Shown here: piece after piece, positions 42,728 through 53,316 of the stretch
Position numbering within the stretch: position 1 is the stretch's first letter
How the letters are laid out: every line of letters starts with the position of its first letter
NCBI RefSeq assembly: GCF_014596085.1
Contig: NZ_JACCJY010000002.1
Location: 1-64,000 of the forward strand
DNA: 64,000 nucleotides
Direction of reading: 5' to 3'
Source: Azospirillum tabaci
Lineage (GTDB): Bacteria > Pseudomonadota > Alphaproteobacteria > Azospirillales > Azospirillaceae
Notes under the pieces: model-generated
The model's input: the letters and a program-made list of their open reading frames with translations, nothing else
Told to the model about the DNA's origin: nothing
Databases searched by the model: none
Program-made: the position numbers and the translations under genes

Positions 42728-43672
42728 TCAATCAACCACGATTTTGGCGTCGGTAAGGCCGGCTTGGATGATCTGGTTCAAAACGGCGTCGGCGGACTCC
42801 ACGCTGGCCAGCGGCCCCACCCGCACCCGCTGCAGCCGCTGCCGTCCGGCGACCGTCTGGGTGACCTGGGCCTGCTGGCCGAGCGAGGCCAGACGGGCGC
42901 GCACGCGGGTGACGTTGTCCTGGCTGCCGAAGGCGCCGACCTGGACGTAGATCTGCTCGTAGGGCTTCACCGGCAGTTCGGCAACCACCGGGGCCGGAAC
43001 GAAGCGGCCGTCCACCATGTCGCCGGCCACCGTCGTGGGCGGCGGCACCGGGGCGCGGGTGACCGCGGCCGGGGTCGGACGGGCGGAGCCGCTGACCTCC
43101 ACCGAACCGCGCGGGGCGGCCTTCGGCGGCGGACCGTCCAGCTCGGCCAGCATCGGCGCCGGCGTGCCCTGGCGGGCCGCGGCGGCGACCGCCCGGCTTT
43201 CCTCCGCCAGAATCTGCACGCGCACCTTGGCCGTGCCCGTGCCTTCGAACCCAAGCAATTGCGCGCCGCGCCGCGACATGTCGATGATTCGCCCGTTGGC
43301 GTAGGGGCCGCGGTCGTTGATGCGAACAACCAGCGACCGGCCGTTGTCGAGATTGGTGACGCGCACGAGGCTTGGCATGGGCAAGGTCTTGTGCGCGGCC
43401 GTCAGCTCATTTTGGTCGTAAACCTCGCCGTTGGCGGTGACCTTTTGGTGGAATCCCGGCCCATACCAGGAGGCGATCCCGGTCTCGCTGTAGGAGTAAT
43501 CCTCGGCGGGATAGTACCAGACCCCGTTGACCTGATAGGGCTTGCCGACCTTGTAGACGCCGCTGCGCGGCAGTCCGGACGGGGATGCCGCGGGCGGCGC
43601 GGACGCGCAGGCGGCGAGCGTCAGCGCTCCTGCGAGCAGCACCGCCCCCCTCAGCATATGCGCGCGTCGCAT
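42728..43672 (-). CDS. rlpA: RlpA-family septal lipoprotein (lytic transglycosylase type)
   Basis: A 314-residue outer-membrane lipoprotein. The lipobox is LAAC (C22). The double-psi beta-barrel domain has GIASWYGPGFHQKVTANGE and RINDRGPYANGRIIDMS; a Pro/Ala linker leads to a C-terminal SPOR domain (IYVQVGAFGSQDNVTRV...RVRVGPL) that binds denuded septal glycan. It acts in daughter-cell separation. It starts the minus-strand operon with dacC and tmk. Confidence 0.93.
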   Translation of the reverse strand: MRRAHMLRGAVLLAGALTLAACASAPPAASPSGLPRSGVYKVGKPYQVNGVWYYPAEDYSYSETGIASWYGPGFHQKVTANGEVYDQNELTAAHKTLPMPSLVRVTNLDNGRSLVVRINDRGPYANGRIIDMSRRGAQLLGFEGTGTAKVRVQILAEESRAVAAAARQGTPAPMLAELDGPPPKAAPRGSVEVSGSARPTPAAVTRAPVPPPTTVAGDMVDGRFVPAPVVAELPVKPYEQIYVQVGAFGSQDNVTRVRARLASLGQQAQVTQTVAGRQRLQRVRVGPLASVESADAVLNQIIQAGLTDAKIVVD

Positions 43673-43744
43673 GGCCCCACCCCGCTAAATCTGGTGGCGC
43701 CACTCTAGCCGAGTTACCTCTCCGCGCCAACCGCGCAACGCCCT

Positions 43745-44599
43745 TCAGGAGCCCGCCTGCGCCGCAGCGCGCTCATGGGCGGGCCCTGGAAACAGCGACT
43801 CGGTCCGCCCCATCAGACGGTAGGCGACGAGGCCGATCCATTCGCGGACCGGGTCCTGAAGCGCGTCGATCTGCTTGTCGAACTCGAATCGGACGAAGGG
43901 CCGTCCACCGAAGCGCGTGCGGTAATCGACCGGATAGGGAATCACCTGCCAGCCGACCTGCCGGAAGATGCCGACCGAGCGTGGCATGTGCATGGCCGAG
44001 GTCACGAGGATCCAGGTCTCCCCCGGCTTCGGGCCGACGAGCCGCTGGCTGAACAGGGCGTTCTCCCAGGTGTTGCGGGACTCGTTCTCGTAGGTCACGC
44101 GATCCGGATCGATTCCGACCTGCCGAAGCGCGCCGCGGACGGCGAGGTCCTCGCGCAGTTCCAAGGCGTCCTGCCCGGTCAGCCGCCCCGAGCCGCCGGT
44201 GAAGACCGCATGCGCCTGGGGGTAGCGACGGATCAGTTCGGCAAAGCCGAGAACACGCTCCGCCGCGTCGTTGACGGACGGCTCGCCGCGGTCGCGGGTG
44301 ATCGGCGGGTTCACTGCCCCGCCCAGCATGATGATGCCGTCCACCCGCTCCGGCAGGTCGGGGCGGGGAAAACGCTCTTCCAGCGGCAGCGCGACCCACG
44401 ACGCGATCGGCGTGACCATGATGATGACGAAGCCGACGGTCACCGCCACGACCAGCCGCCGCCCCCAGTGAGCCAGACGGCGGGTGAACAGCAGCGCCGT
44501 CCCGGCGGTGAGGATGAGCACCAGCAGATTGCCCGGCGAAACCAGGAACCACAGCAGCTTCGACAGCACGAAGGACAACAGCCGACCTCCCCTTTCCAT
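43745..44599 (-). CDS. YdcF-family (DUF218) membrane protein
   Basis: A 284-residue protein with two N-terminal membrane segments (about 8-35 and 46-70) and a periplasmic or cytoplasmic DUF218 domain: DGIIMLGGAV, AVFTGGSG, ENESRNTWENA, and LVTSAMHMPRSVGIF. Relatives (ElyC, SanA, YdcF) affect envelope integrity; the molecular function is unsettled. It ends 72 bp upstream of the rlpA start on the same strand, so it may be co-transcribed. Confidence 0.85.
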   Translation of the reverse strand: MERGGRLLSFVLSKLLWFLVSPGNLLVLILTAGTALLFTRRLAHWGRRLVVAVTVGFVIIMVTPIASWVALPLEERFPRPDLPERVDGIIMLGGAVNPPITRDRGEPSVNDAAERVLGFAELIRRYPQAHAVFTGGSGRLTGQDALELREDLAVRGALRQVGIDPDRVTYENESRNTWENALFSQRLVGPKPGETWILVTSAMHMPRSVGIFRQVGWQVIPYPVDYRTRFGGRPFVRFEFDKQIDALQDPVREWIGLVAYRLMGRTESLFPGPAHERAAAQAGS

Positions 44600-44737
44600 T
44601 TCCAGTGGTTTCTAGATACGGGTGTTCACCATGAATGCCCAGGGGCGACGGCACGGTAACGAATCCGCCATCAATCCGTAACAACGGCGTCTTCGGCGGC
44701 GGGTAAGGTCCGCGGCGCAACCAAGGATTTACCGCAT

Positions 44738-46696
44738 ATGCTGTCGAACATTTCCATCGGCACGCGAATCGCGCTGCTGGTCGCCGCGTCCGTGGTCACC
44801 TTGGGCCTTCTGGGCGGGACGGTCACCGTCGGTGCCCAGCGCATGTTCGAGGCAACCGCCGAACTGGACCAGTTCCGCGACGCCTATGAGCACACGGCAG
44901 CCATCGAGCGCCGGGCCAGCCGCCTGCGCTTCCAGGCGTTGCGCTTCGTGGCCGACCGGGACGAGACGGCGGCCGACGCCTTCGCGAAGAACGCGGAGGA
45001 GGCGTCCCGCCTGCTGGACACTCTCAAGGACCGTGGTGCGGAACGCCTTCCCAAGGAAGAGCTGGACAACCTCTCCCAAGGCATCGGCGCGCTGAAGGAG
45101 CGGTTCTCGTCGGTGGTCGCGCGGGCGAAGGAACTGGGTCTGTCCGACGACAGCGGCCTGCGCGGCGGCCTGCGCGCCTCGGCCCGCGCCATCGAGGATG
45201 AACTGAAGCAGTGGCCGAACGCCGACAAGCTGACTGGCCGCATGGAATCCATGCGGAAGATGGAAAAGGACTTCATCATCTACAGCGACGAATCGCTGCT
45301 GTCCGGCCATCGCAAGGCCTTCAACGAATTCACCTTCTTCCTGGCCGATTCGGGGCTGGACGCGGCCACTCAGACCAAGCTGGAGAAGCAGGCGCGCACC
45401 TATCGCACCGACTTGGGCCGGTTCGTGGATGCCACCAAGGCCTTCCGGGCCGAGGTGCAGACCTTCAACGACGCCTTCCAGGCGATGGTGCCCCGTTTCG
45501 AAGCCCTGCTGGAGTCGGCCAACGCCGGCATGGCCGGAGCGGTTGAGACTCAGAACCGGGTGCGCGGCGAGGTGATTGCCAACGTGCTCCAGGTCGGCTC
45601 CGTCCTGCTGGTCGGCTTCGCGATCATCAGCCTGCTCGTCGCCCGCAGCATCACCCGGCCCCTGCGCCTGATCGAGGGTGTGATGGAGCGGCTGGCCGGC
45701 GGCGACCGGACGGCCACCGTGCCGGAGACCGGGCGGCGCGACGAGATCGGCGCAATGGCCCGCGCCGTCAGCGTCTTCAAAGAGAATCTTCAGCGCACGC
45801 ATGAACTGGAGCAGGAGTCCCGCCGGGCCGAACGGCGGGCGGAGGAGGAGCGGGAAACCGCGCTGCGCGCCATCGCCCAAGACTTCGATTCGGCCTTCGG
45901 GCGCGTGCTGCACACGGTCAGCCACGCCGCCGACCAGATCCGCAACGGCGCGCACATCCTGCGCGACACCGCGGAGAAGATGAAGGAGCAGGCGCTCGAC
46001 ACCTCGGAGAAGGCGGAGCAGACCTCCGAGGTGGTCGGCATCGTCAACAACGTGTCGCGCACCCTCTCCGCCTCCATCGGCGAGATCGGCGGGCGGGTGA
46101 CCACCTCCAGCACGGCCATCCGCCGCGCCGTGGACCACGCCCGGCAGAGCGACTCGGCGGTGGCGGCGCTGGCCGACAGTTCGCAGCGGATCGGGGAGAT
46201 CGTCCGGCTGATCAACGACATCGCCGGGCAGACGAACCTGCTGGCCCTGAACGCCACCATCGAGGCCGCCCGCGCCGGAGAGGCGGGCAAGGGCTTCGCC
46301 GTCGTCGCGTCGGAGGTCAAGGTGCTGGCCAACCAGACCGCCAAGGCGACCGAGGACATCGCCGGTCAGGTCGGCGCCATCCAGGAGGCCACCGGCTCCG
46401 TCGTCGAGGCGATCCGTGCCATCCGGACCACCGTGGAGGAGGTCGCCCACCTGTCGGAGGACGTGTCCGCCGCCGTGCGCGACCAGCTCGAGCAGACCGA
46501 GGAGATCGTCGGCGCGGTGGGCCGGGCCAACGACAACACCCACGAGGTGACCGAGAGCGTCAGCACCATGGCGATCACCGCCGCGGAAACCGGCAAGTCG
46601 GCCATCGAGATGATCTACTCCGCCGCACAGCTGGCGGACGAACTCCGGCAGCTCGAAGCCGACGCCGACCGCTTCGTGTCCTCCATCAAGATTTGA
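44738..46696 (+). CDS. Transmembrane methyl-accepting chemotaxis protein
   Basis: A 652-residue chemoreceptor. A membrane segment lies at about 9-32. It is followed by a long all-helical periplasmic domain of about 260 residues (helical-bimodular-like), a second membrane segment near 290-312 ([20 protein letters not shown]), a HAMP linker ([19 protein letters not shown]) and the signalling domain with tip [20 protein letters not shown]. The ligand is unknown. No CheB/CheR pentapeptide is visible at the C-terminus. ATG 44738 follows AAGGAT. A strong terminator follows. Confidence 0.92.
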   Translation: MLSNISIGTRIALLVAASVVTLGLLGGTVTVGAQRMFEATAELDQFRDAYEHTAAIERRASRLRFQALRFVADRDETAADAFAKNAEEASRLLDTLKDRGAERLPKEELDNLSQGIGALKERFSSVVARAKELGLSDDSGLRGGLRASARAIEDELKQWPNADKLTGRMESMRKMEKDFIIYSDESLLSGHRKAFNEFTFFLADSGLDAATQTKLEKQARTYRTDLGRFVDATKAFRAEVQTFNDAFQAMVPRFEALLESANAGMAGAVETQNRVRGEVIANVLQVGSVLLVGFAIISLLVARSITRPLRLIEGVMERLAGGDRTATVPETGRRDEIGAMARAVSVFKENLQRTHELEQESRRAERRAEEERETALRAIAQDFDSAFGRVLHTVSHAADQIRNGAHILRDTAEKMKEQALDTSEKAEQTSEVVGIVNNVSRTLSASIGEIGGRVTTSSTAIRRAVDHARQSDSAVAALADSSQRIGEIVRLINDIAGQTNLLALNATIEAARAGEAGKGFAVVASEVKVLANQTAKATEDIAGQVGAIQEATGSVVEAIRAIRTTVEEVAHLSEDVSAAVRDQLEQTEEIVGAVGRANDNTHEVTESVSTMAITAAETGKSAIEMIYSAAQLADELRQLEADADRFVSSIKI

Positions 46697-46727
46697 GTCC
46701 TCAAGCCATCAGGCATTCTTCAGACAA

Positions 46728-46768
46728 AGAGAAAGGGCAGGAGCCGAAGCCCCTGCCCTTTCTCGCTT
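46728..46768 (+). terminator. Rho-independent terminator after the chemoreceptor gene
   Basis: A perfect 13-bp stem (GAGAAAGGGCAGG / CCTGCCCTTTCTC, 46728-46740 and 46751-46763) with a 10-nt loop, followed by GCTTTTT. It lies between convergent genes and may also serve valS, since the minus-strand exit side carries TTTGTC. Confidence 0.85.
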
Positions 46769-46790
46769 TTTGGGGTCTGGATGACCGGCC

Positions 46791-49442
46791 TTACGCGGCC
46801 AGCATCTCCAGCGCCTTCTGCAGCTTGTCACGGGCCTGCTCCGCCGTGTCGCGGCGGTCGCGCTGCTCCTCGATCACCTCTTCCGGCGCCTTGGCGACGA
46901 ACTGCTCGTTCGACAGCTTGGCGTCGATCTTCTTGATCTCGCCGGACAGCTTCTCGATTTCCTTGGTCAGGCGCGCCCGCTCCTTGTCGAGGTCGACGAT
47001 GCCTTCCAGCGGCAGGATCAGCGTGGCCTCGTCCAGCACCGCCTGGACGGCGCTCTTCGGCACCGCGCCGGACAGCGGCTCTGCGCTGGACAGACGGCCC
47101 ATGCGCAGGATCAGGTCACGGTGCGTGTCCAGCCGCTTCAGGCTCTCCGGAGCGGCGTCCTTCAGCTTCAGCTCGATCTGCGCCGCGGGCGGGACGTTCA
47201 TCTCCGACCGCATGGAGCGGACCGAGGAGATCGCCCGGACCACCCAATCCATCTCGTCGCGGGCGGCGGGATCGATCAGCTCCGCGCCGTGCTCCGGCCA
47301 GCGGGCGGAGATCAGACGGTTCGCCCGGTCGGTGGACAGCTGCTCCCACAACTCCTCGGTGATGAAGGGCATCAGCGGGTGGAGCATGTGCAGGATCTCG
47401 TCCAGCACCCAGGCGGTGGTCGCCCGCGTCTCGGCGATGGCCGCCTCGTCGGCGCCGTTCAGGATCGGCTTGGTGAACTCCAGGTACCAGTCGCAGAAGG
47501 TGCCCCAGGTGAAGGCGTAGGCGGTGTTGGCGGCCTCGTTGAACTTGTAGGCCTCGATGGACTCGCCGACCTTCTTCGCCGCTTCCGCCAGGGCACCGAC
47601 GATCCAGCGGTTCACCGTCTGGGTCAGTCCGACCGGCTTGAAGCCAGGGACCGGGGCCACCCCGTTCATCTGGGTGTAGCGCGCGGCGTTCCACAGCTTC
47701 GTCGCGAAGTTGCGGTAGCCCTCGACGCGGCTGACCGCCAGCTTGATGTCGCGACCCTGGGCGGCCATCGCCGTCAGGGTGAAGCGCAGGGCGTCGGTGC
47801 CGTACTGGTCGATCAGGTCCAGAGGGTCGATGACGTTGCCTTTCGACTTCGACATCTTCTGGCCCTTCTCGTCGCGGACCAGGGCGTGGATGTAGACCGT
47901 CCGGAAGGGCACGTCCTTCATGAAGTGCAGGCCCATCATCATCATCCGGGCGACCCAGAAGAAGATGATGTCGAAGCCCGTCACCAGCACGTCGGTCGGG
48001 TAATAGCGCGCCAGCTCCGGAGTCTCGTCCGGCCAGCCCAGCGTGGAGAAGGGCCACAGGGCCGACGAGAACCAGGTGTCCAGAACGTCCTGGTCGCGGG
48101 TCAGCGCCACGTCCTGGCCGTAATGGGCCTTGGCCGCGGCGATGGCCGCCTCCTCGGTCTCCTCGACGAAGAAATGGCCGTCCGGGCCGTACCAGGCGGG
48201 AATCTGATGGCCCCACCAGATCTGGCGGCTGATGCACCAGGGCTGGATGTTGCGCATCCATTCGAAATAGGTGTTCTCCCACTGCTTGGGAACGAACACG
48301 GTCTTACCGGTCTCGACCGCCTCGATGGCCGGCTTGGCGAGCGTGGCGGCGTCGACGTACCACTGGTCGGTCAGCCAGGGCTCGATGGCGACGCCGGAGC
48401 GATCGCCGTGCGGCACCATGTGGGTGTGCGGCTCGATCTTCTCCAGCAGGCCCAGCGCCTCCAGCTCGGCCACGACCTTCTTACGCGCCTCGTAGCGGTC
48501 GAGCCCGCGGTAGGCCTCGGGGACCTCCTCGCCGGTGATGCGGGCGTCGCGGTCCATGATGTTGATGGCCGCGAGGTTGTTGCGCCGCCCGACCTCGAAG
48601 TCGTTGAAGTCGTGGGCCGGGGTGATCTTCACCGCACCCGAGCCGGTTTCCGGATCGGCGTACTCGTCGCCGACGATGGGGATCAGGCGGCCGACCAGAG
48701 GCAGGACGACGTTCTTGCCGATCAGGTCCTTGTAGCGCTCATCCTCCGGATGCACGGCGACGCCGGTGTCGCCCAGCATCGTCTCGGGGCGCGTGGTGGC
48801 GACCACGATGAAGCGGTCGGCCTCGCCTTCAATCGGGTAGCGGAAGTGCCAGAGGTTGCCCTTGATCTCCTTCTGCTCGACCTCGAGGTCGGAGATGGCG
48901 GTGTGCAGCTTGGGGTCCCAGTTGACCAGCCGCTTGTCCTTGTAGATCAGCCCCTGCTTGTGCAGCTCCACGAACACCTTGCGGACGGCGCGGCTCAGCC
49001 CCTCGTCCATGGTGAAGCGCTCGCGCGGCCAGTCGGGCGAGGCGCCCAGCCGACGGAGCTGGCGGGTGATGGTGCCGCCCGATTCGGCCTTCCACTCCCA
49101 CACCTTGTCGATGAAGGCGTCGCGGCCGAAGTCGTGGCGCGTCTTGCCTTCCTTGGCGAGGTTCCGTTCCACGACCATCTGGGTCGCGATGCCGGCGTGG
49201 TCGGTGCCGGGCTGCCACAGGGCGTCGCGCCCGCGCATCCGGTTGTAGCGGGTCAGAACGTCCTGGAGCGTGAAGGTCAGCGCGTGGCCCATGTGCAGGC
49301 TGCCGGTCACGTTCGGCGGCGGCATCATGATGGTGTAGGGCTTGCCGTTCGACTCGGTCTTCGCCGCGAACGCGCCCGTCTCTTCCCACAGCCGGTAGTG
49401 CTTTTCCTCGACCTCGGCGGGCCGGTACGTCTTTTCCAACAT
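46791..49442 (-). CDS. valS: Valyl-tRNA synthetase
   Basis: An 883-residue class I synthetase. The HIGH motif appears as HMGHALTF and the KMSKS motif as [12 protein letters not shown]. The editing domain ([19 protein letters not shown]) and [10 protein letters not shown] are intact, and the C-terminus has the leucine-zipper-like coiled coil of ValS ([20 protein letters not shown]). ATG 49442 follows an in-frame GTG at 49445; either is possible. popZ lies 56 bp upstream on the same strand. Confidence 0.96.
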   Translation of the reverse strand: MLEKTYRPAEVEEKHYRLWEETGAFAAKTESNGKPYTIMMPPPNVTGSLHMGHALTFTLQDVLTRYNRMRGRDALWQPGTDHAGIATQMVVERNLAKEGKTRHDFGRDAFIDKVWEWKAESGGTITRQLRRLGASPDWPRERFTMDEGLSRAVRKVFVELHKQGLIYKDKRLVNWDPKLHTAISDLEVEQKEIKGNLWHFRYPIEGEADRFIVVATTRPETMLGDTGVAVHPEDERYKDLIGKNVVLPLVGRLIPIVGDEYADPETGSGAVKITPAHDFNDFEVGRRNNLAAINIMDRDARITGEEVPEAYRGLDRYEARKKVVAELEALGLLEKIEPHTHMVPHGDRSGVAIEPWLTDQWYVDAATLAKPAIEAVETGKTVFVPKQWENTYFEWMRNIQPWCISRQIWWGHQIPAWYGPDGHFFVEETEEAAIAAAKAHYGQDVALTRDQDVLDTWFSSALWPFSTLGWPDETPELARYYPTDVLVTGFDIIFFWVARMMMMGLHFMKDVPFRTVYIHALVRDEKGQKMSKSKGNVIDPLDLIDQYGTDALRFTLTAMAAQGRDIKLAVSRVEGYRNFATKLWNAARYTQMNGVAPVPGFKPVGLTQTVNRWIVGALAEAAKKVGESIEAYKFNEAANTAYAFTWGTFCDWYLEFTKPILNGADEAAIAETRATTAWVLDEILHMLHPLMPFITEELWEQLSTDRANRLISARWPEHGAELIDPAARDEMDWVVRAISSVRSMRSEMNVPPAAQIELKLKDAAPESLKRLDTHRDLILRMGRLSSAEPLSGAVPKSAVQAVLDEATLILPLEGIVDLDKERARLTKEIEKLSGEIKKIDAKLSNEQFVAKAPEEVIEEQRDRRDTAEQARDKLQKALEMLAA

Positions 49443-49498
49443 CACCAGGAACTTTCGCTTACGAATTCAAACGGAATGCGTGGCGGGCGTGACGCCGC

Positions 49499-50179
49499 TC
49501 AGAATTTCTGGGAGCGCCGGATCATCCGGTCGATTTCCTGCTGCACCAGCCGTTCGACGATGGTCGGCAGATTCTCGTCCAGCCACTCCTTCAGCAGCGG
49601 CTTCAACAGCTCGCGCACGACTTCCTCCACGGTGCGGATGCCGACGGGCATCGGGCCGATGGACAGGTCGTCGCCGAGCTGGCGCGCCAGATGCGTGAAG
49701 TGATGGGACGATTCCTCGGCCACCCGGCGAGAGATCAGCCCGTCGTCGAGATCCGACGCGCGGATGCGCGGCCGCGGCGGGGGCGGCTCGTCATCGTCGA
49801 AATCGTCGAAGGCCGGTGCCGGACGCTTCGCGGCAGGGCGCGGCGGCGGGGGCGGCGGCTCGGGGTCCGGTTCGTGGAACGCGGGTTCCGGGTCTGCCAT
49901 TCCGCCGAAGGACGGCTCGTCGCGCCACGGATCGGGGTCGGGTTCATCGGGCTCATCCCTCCGCTCGTCCTGGAGCATCTGGGTGAGTTCCAGAACGTCG
50001 TCGTCATCCTCCTCCATGGGAGGCGGTGGCGGCGGGGGCGGAGGTGGCGGCGGTGGAGGAGGTGGGGGCGGCGGAGGCGCCGCTTCCGCCTTCGCGGGTT
50101 CGCCGTCCTCCGAGATGATGCGGCGGATGGAGGCGAGGATCTCCTCCATCGACGGTTCTTGCTGGCCTTTATCGCTCAT
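49499..50179 (-). CDS. popZ: PopZ-type polar organising protein (DUF2497)
   Basis: A 226-residue protein with the PopZ layout. A short N-terminal helix (EPSMEEILASIRRIISED) is the partner-binding region; a long disordered Pro/Asp/Glu-rich middle follows; and a C-terminal helical oligomerisation region includes ELLKPLLKEWLDENLPTIVE and QEIDRMIRR. It forms pole-localised condensates that anchor centromere-binding proteins. The middle contains an unbroken run of about 20 prolines. The position between tolC and valS matches other alphaproteobacteria. Confidence 0.92.
   Translation of the reverse strand: MSDKGQQEPSMEEILASIRRIISEDGEPAKAEAAPPPPPPPPPPPPPPPPPPPPMEEDDDDVLELTQMLQDERRDEPDEPDPDPWRDEPSFGGMADPEPAFHEPDPEPPPPPPRPAAKRPAPAFDDFDDDEPPPPRPRIRASDLDDGLISRRVAEESSHHFTHLARQLGDDLSIGPMPVGIRTVEEVVRELLKPLLKEWLDENLPTIVERLVQQEIDRMIRRSQKF
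50022..50081 (-). repeat. Proline-codon tract inside popZ
   Basis: About 20 consecutive CCN codons on the minus strand (GGN triplets on the plus strand) encode one uninterrupted proline run. The codons are mixed, so slippage has not produced a perfect repeat. Such a run normally requires elongation factor P for translation. Confidence 0.85.
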
Positions 50180-50244
50180 CGTGGCAAACCCGGGGACGTC
50201 ATCCTGACGCGGACACTAGGGCAGGAGTGGGCAAAAAGCCACCA

Positions 50245-50275
50245 GACAAAAACGGCCCGCCGAGGCGGGCCGTTT
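50245..50275 (-). terminator. Rho-independent terminator of tolC
   Basis: A perfect 11-bp stem (AAACGGCCCGC / GCGGGCCGTTT, 50250-50260 and 50265-50275). On the minus strand it is followed by TTTTTGTC. It lies between tolC and popZ, so popZ probably has its own promoter. Confidence 0.85.
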
Positions 50276-50320
50276 CGATCATCCGGGAATGATCCCCCTG
50301 GAAGGGGCATCCAAGTGCGA

Positions 50321-51712
50321 TCACTCCGGCACGCCGGTTCCGATCCACTTGTTCCGCACCTGCTTGTAGTGCGTATCGGCGTCGTAATACTGGACCGGCA
50401 GGTTGAGCTGCCGCGCCGTCAACTGGCCGATGGCGCCAAGGACCGTGAATGCCTGGACCATCTCGGTCCGCTGGGCGCGGACGAGGTTGACGCGGGCGTT
50501 CAGCAGTTCCTGCTCCTGGTTCAGCACGTCGAGCACGGTGCGGGAGCCGACCTGGGCTTCCTGCCGCACGCCTTCCAGCGCGATCTCGGCGGCCCGGATC
50601 TGGGAGTTGTAGGACTCGATGCTCGCCCGCGCCGCCTGCAGCCCCTGCCACGCGCTGATCGCCGCCTCGACCGCCTGACGGCGGGTGTCGTCGATCTGCA
50701 GGCGGGCCTGATTCGCGGTGTGCTTCGCCTCGCGGGTCAGCGCTTCCGGCAGGCCGGCCTGATAGAGCGGGATGGTGATCTGCGCGGTGAGCTGCGCGCC
50801 GTCCTGCCGTTTGATGTCGATGCCCGACGAACGGCCGGCGTCGATGGTGCGGTTGGCCTGCGCCGACAGGTTGGCCGACGGGAGCAGGCGGCCGAACTGC
50901 TGGTCCACCGCCTCGCGCTGCGCCGCCTCCGTGTAGGTGGCCGACAGCACCGACGGGTTGTTGGAGCGGGCCATCTCGACGACCTCGTCGAGCGTCCCCG
51001 GAAGCTTGAACTTCGGCTTCGGCGCCTTCAGCTTGCCGGGCATCGAGCCGACGACGCGCTCGTAGGTGGCGCGCGACGCCTGGAGCGTGCCTTCGGCGGA
51101 GATGCGTGCGGCGATGGAGGCGGCCAGGCGCGATTCCGACTGGCTGACGTCGGTGCGGGTGTATTCGCCGACGCGGAAGCGGTCGCGGGCGGCGTCGAGC
51201 TGGCGGCGGAGAACCTGCTCGTTGTTGGCCTGAAGCTCCAGCACCGCCTGGTTCTGCACAACGTCCAGATAGGCCGCCGCGGCGTTCAGCAGGATCTGCT
51301 GCTCGTTGGCGAGCACGGTGGCGCGCTGGGCTTCAACGGTGCGCTCGGCGCGGCGTACGGCCGGACCTACGGTCGCGTCGTAGATCGGCTGGGTGGCGGT
51401 GACGCCGACGGTCTTGGCGTTGTTCTCGGAGCCGGTTTCCCCGCCCTGAAAGGTGCTGTTGGTGGCGTTGCGGGTGATGTCCGCCGTCGCCCGCACCGTC
51501 GGACGGTAGCCCGACAGGGCCTGCGGAACGCCTTCGTCCACGGCGCGCTGACGGGCGCGCTGGGCGGCGAGGGCCGGGTTGTTGGAATAGGCCTGCGCTA
51601 GCGCGTCTTCGAGGGATTGGGCCGACGCGGTGTCGATGCCCCCGACGAAGGCAACACCCAGCGTGAGGGCGGTTGCCATCAAATGGCGCGCGAAACGGCT
51701 TCGCACAGTCAT
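50321..51712 (-). CDS. tolC: TolC-family outer-membrane efflux protein
   Basis: A 463-residue outer-membrane channel. A signal peptide ends DTASAQ. The mature protein opens with SLEDALAQAYSNNPALAAQR and has the repeated helical/beta layout of TolC (two OEP domains); GSRTVLDVLNQEQELLNARV is the typical second-repeat segment. It provides the exit duct for type I secretion or multidrug efflux pumps. ATG 51712 lies 2 nt after the rhodanese stop, indicating coupling. Confidence 0.92.
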   Translation of the reverse strand: MTVRSRFARHLMATALTLGVAFVGGIDTASAQSLEDALAQAYSNNPALAAQRARQRAVDEGVPQALSGYRPTVRATADITRNATNSTFQGGETGSENNAKTVGVTATQPIYDATVGPAVRRAERTVEAQRATVLANEQQILLNAAAAYLDVVQNQAVLELQANNEQVLRRQLDAARDRFRVGEYTRTDVSQSESRLAASIAARISAEGTLQASRATYERVVGSMPGKLKAPKPKFKLPGTLDEVVEMARSNNPSVLSATYTEAAQREAVDQQFGRLLPSANLSAQANRTIDAGRSSGIDIKRQDGAQLTAQITIPLYQAGLPEALTREAKHTANQARLQIDDTRRQAVEAAISAWQGLQAARASIESYNSQIRAAEIALEGVRQEAQVGSRTVLDVLNQEQELLNARVNLVRAQRTEMVQAFTVLGAIGQLTARQLNLPVQYYDADTHYKQVRNKWIGTGVPE

Positions 51713-51714
51713 GT

Positions 51715-52041
51715 TCAATAGACCTTCATGTTCGGGTCGATTCGGCGCGCCCAGGCATCCACCCCGCCATTCAGATTGGTGGCGCGGGAAAATCCCTGGG
51801 AACGCAACCACATGGTCACCTGCGCACTGCGCCCGCCGTGGTGACAGACGACCACGATGTCGCGGTCCCGCGGCAACTCCCCGACGCGGGCGGGCAGCGC
51901 CCCCATCGGAATGTGCAGACTGTCGGGAAGGGCGCAGATGGCCACCTCCCCCGGTTCCCGTACGTCGAGCACCAGCGGATCGCCACCCGATGTCCGGATG
52001 CGGTACAGGTCTTCGACTTCCATGTCAAACGGCGCCGGCAT
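51715..52041 (-). CDS. Rhodanese-like domain protein
   Basis: A single-domain rhodanese of 108 residues. The CDC25-like layout is visible: LVLDVREPGEVAICALPDS, then the active-site loop CHHGGRSAQV with the catalytic cysteine, and FSRATNLNGGVDAWA. It transfers or carries sulfane sulfur. ATG 52041 is preceded by GGAG; longer starts extend into non-coding sequence. It lies between pcm and tolC and is translated just ahead of tolC. Its physiological acceptor is unknown. Confidence 0.9.
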   Translation of the reverse strand: MPAPFDMEVEDLYRIRTSGGDPLVLDVREPGEVAICALPDSLHIPMGALPARVGELPRDRDIVVVCHHGGRSAQVTMWLRSQGFSRATNLNGGVDAWARRIDPNMKVY

Positions 52042-52150
52042 GCCTTGATTCTCCGCTGCGGGCCGCAGGTCCGCGGCCGGTGAAAGGCAAGGTGACAGGC
52101 TGGGGGCAGGTCGATAGGGGCCGAAGCCCCAAAGTTCGCTCTCTCTAAAA

Positions 52151-52807
52151 TCAGAATACAAATTTCGGCTTGGCTTCGAAACCGGGCAGCGGGTGCGTGT
52201 GCGCCTCGAACAACGTGCGCGCCGAGGCGACTCCGCCGCTGCGCTGATAGAGCTTCACCTCGCCGACCCCACGATCGCCCAGAACGGCGGCGACCAGCCG
52301 CCCGCCCTCGGCCAGCTGGGCCAGGATGCCTTCCGGCACCTCCGACACCAGGCCCTCGATCACGATCACGTCGTAAGGGGCCTGCTGCGGGTAGCCTTCG
52401 GTCAGCGGAGCGGTGATGACGACGGCGTTGTCGACGCCGACCGCGCTCAGGGACTCCGTGGCCTGCCGGGCCAGCTCGGCGTCGGACTCGATGCCGACGA
52501 CGGTCGCCGCGAGGCGGGCCAGCACGGCGGTCGAGTAGCCGGAGCCGCTGCCGATGTCCAGCACGACGTCGGTCGCGTCGATGGTCACTTCCTGGAGCAT
52601 GCGTGCGAAGACCATCGGCTCCATCAGATAGCGGCCTTTGCCAATGGCGAGATCCTCGTCCACATAGGCGATGCCGCGCACCGCCTTCGGCACGAACTGT
52701 TCACGGGGAATGTCGAGCATGGCATCGACCAGACGCTGGTCGGTCACCTTGTTCGGTCGGATCTGCCCTTCGACCATGTTGAGACGGGCGGCGGCGTATT
52801 CGGACAT
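52151..52807 (-). CDS. pcm: Protein-L-isoaspartate O-methyltransferase
   Basis: A 218-residue repair methyltransferase. The N-terminus reads ARLNMVEGQIRPNKVTD. The substrate region is REQFVPKAVRGIAYVDEDLA, SAM motif I is VLDIGSGSGYSTAVLAR, and VGIESDAELA follows. It methylates isoaspartyl residues in damaged proteins in the cytoplasm. It is the first gene of the pcm-rhodanese-tolC group. Confidence 0.93.
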   Translation of the reverse strand: MSEYAAARLNMVEGQIRPNKVTDQRLVDAMLDIPREQFVPKAVRGIAYVDEDLAIGKGRYLMEPMVFARMLQEVTIDATDVVLDIGSGSGYSTAVLARLAATVVGIESDAELARQATESLSAVGVDNAVVITAPLTEGYPQQAPYDVIVIEGLVSEVPEGILAQLAEGGRLVAAVLGDRGVGEVKLYQRSGGVASARTLFEAHTHPLPGFEAKPKFVF

Positions 52808-53024
52808 GGCGGTCGCTTACAATCTGGTGGACGGAGCGCGGCGCCAAGCCGTGGTACGCGGCCTCGCTGCCTCGTCGCGTATATATCTTCAAAGTCTCAC
52901 GAACACAACGCCGCACCGGTTCGTCAGAAAACGCCACGAAGGCGCTTGACCACCCAGGGGAACCGCAGTATACGTCCGCTCCCACGCCGCGGCGCTCCCG
53001 CTAGGGGGTGCCGGACGCAAGGAT

Positions 53025-53098
53025 GGCGCGGTGGCAGAGTGGTGATGCAGCGGACTGCAAATCCGTGTACGTGGGTTCGATTCCCGCCCGTGCCTCCA
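53025..53098 (+). tRNA. tRNA-Cys (GCA)
   Basis: A 74-nt cloverleaf. The acceptor arm GGCGCGG pairs with CCGTGCC with one G-U pair. The anticodon loop CTGCAAA gives anticodon GCA, and GGTTCGATTCC is the T arm. The discriminator is U73, as expected for cysteine, and CCA is encoded. Confidence 0.96.
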
Positions 53099-53316
53099 TC
53101 CTTGATCCGGCTGAGACATCAGCAAAATCAAAGCGTTTGACAAGCATCGCGCCCGAACGGCCCGATGCTTTTCCGCGTTTTCGCGTCGTGTGGGCTCGGC
53201 CCACCGCCCTGCTCCTTCGGTCGTTTTTTGCCATCAAAAGACTTGGCAAGCGTCGGAGGGTCCGCTATATAGCCGCCCACGCCGGACGTTGCGCCTCGCA
53301 AGGCCGGTCAGACTGA

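Noticed and set aside
47121-49703. An 860-codon open frame on the plus strand opposite valS
   Set aside because: Antisense to an unmistakable valyl-tRNA synthetase. High G+C leaves few stop codons in this frame, and the translation shows no domain and an implausible Gly/Arg/Val/Asp-rich composition.
50022-50081. A CRISPR-like or satellite repeat
   Set aside because: The repetition is only GGN triplets encoding prolines within popZ. There are no spacers and the codons vary.
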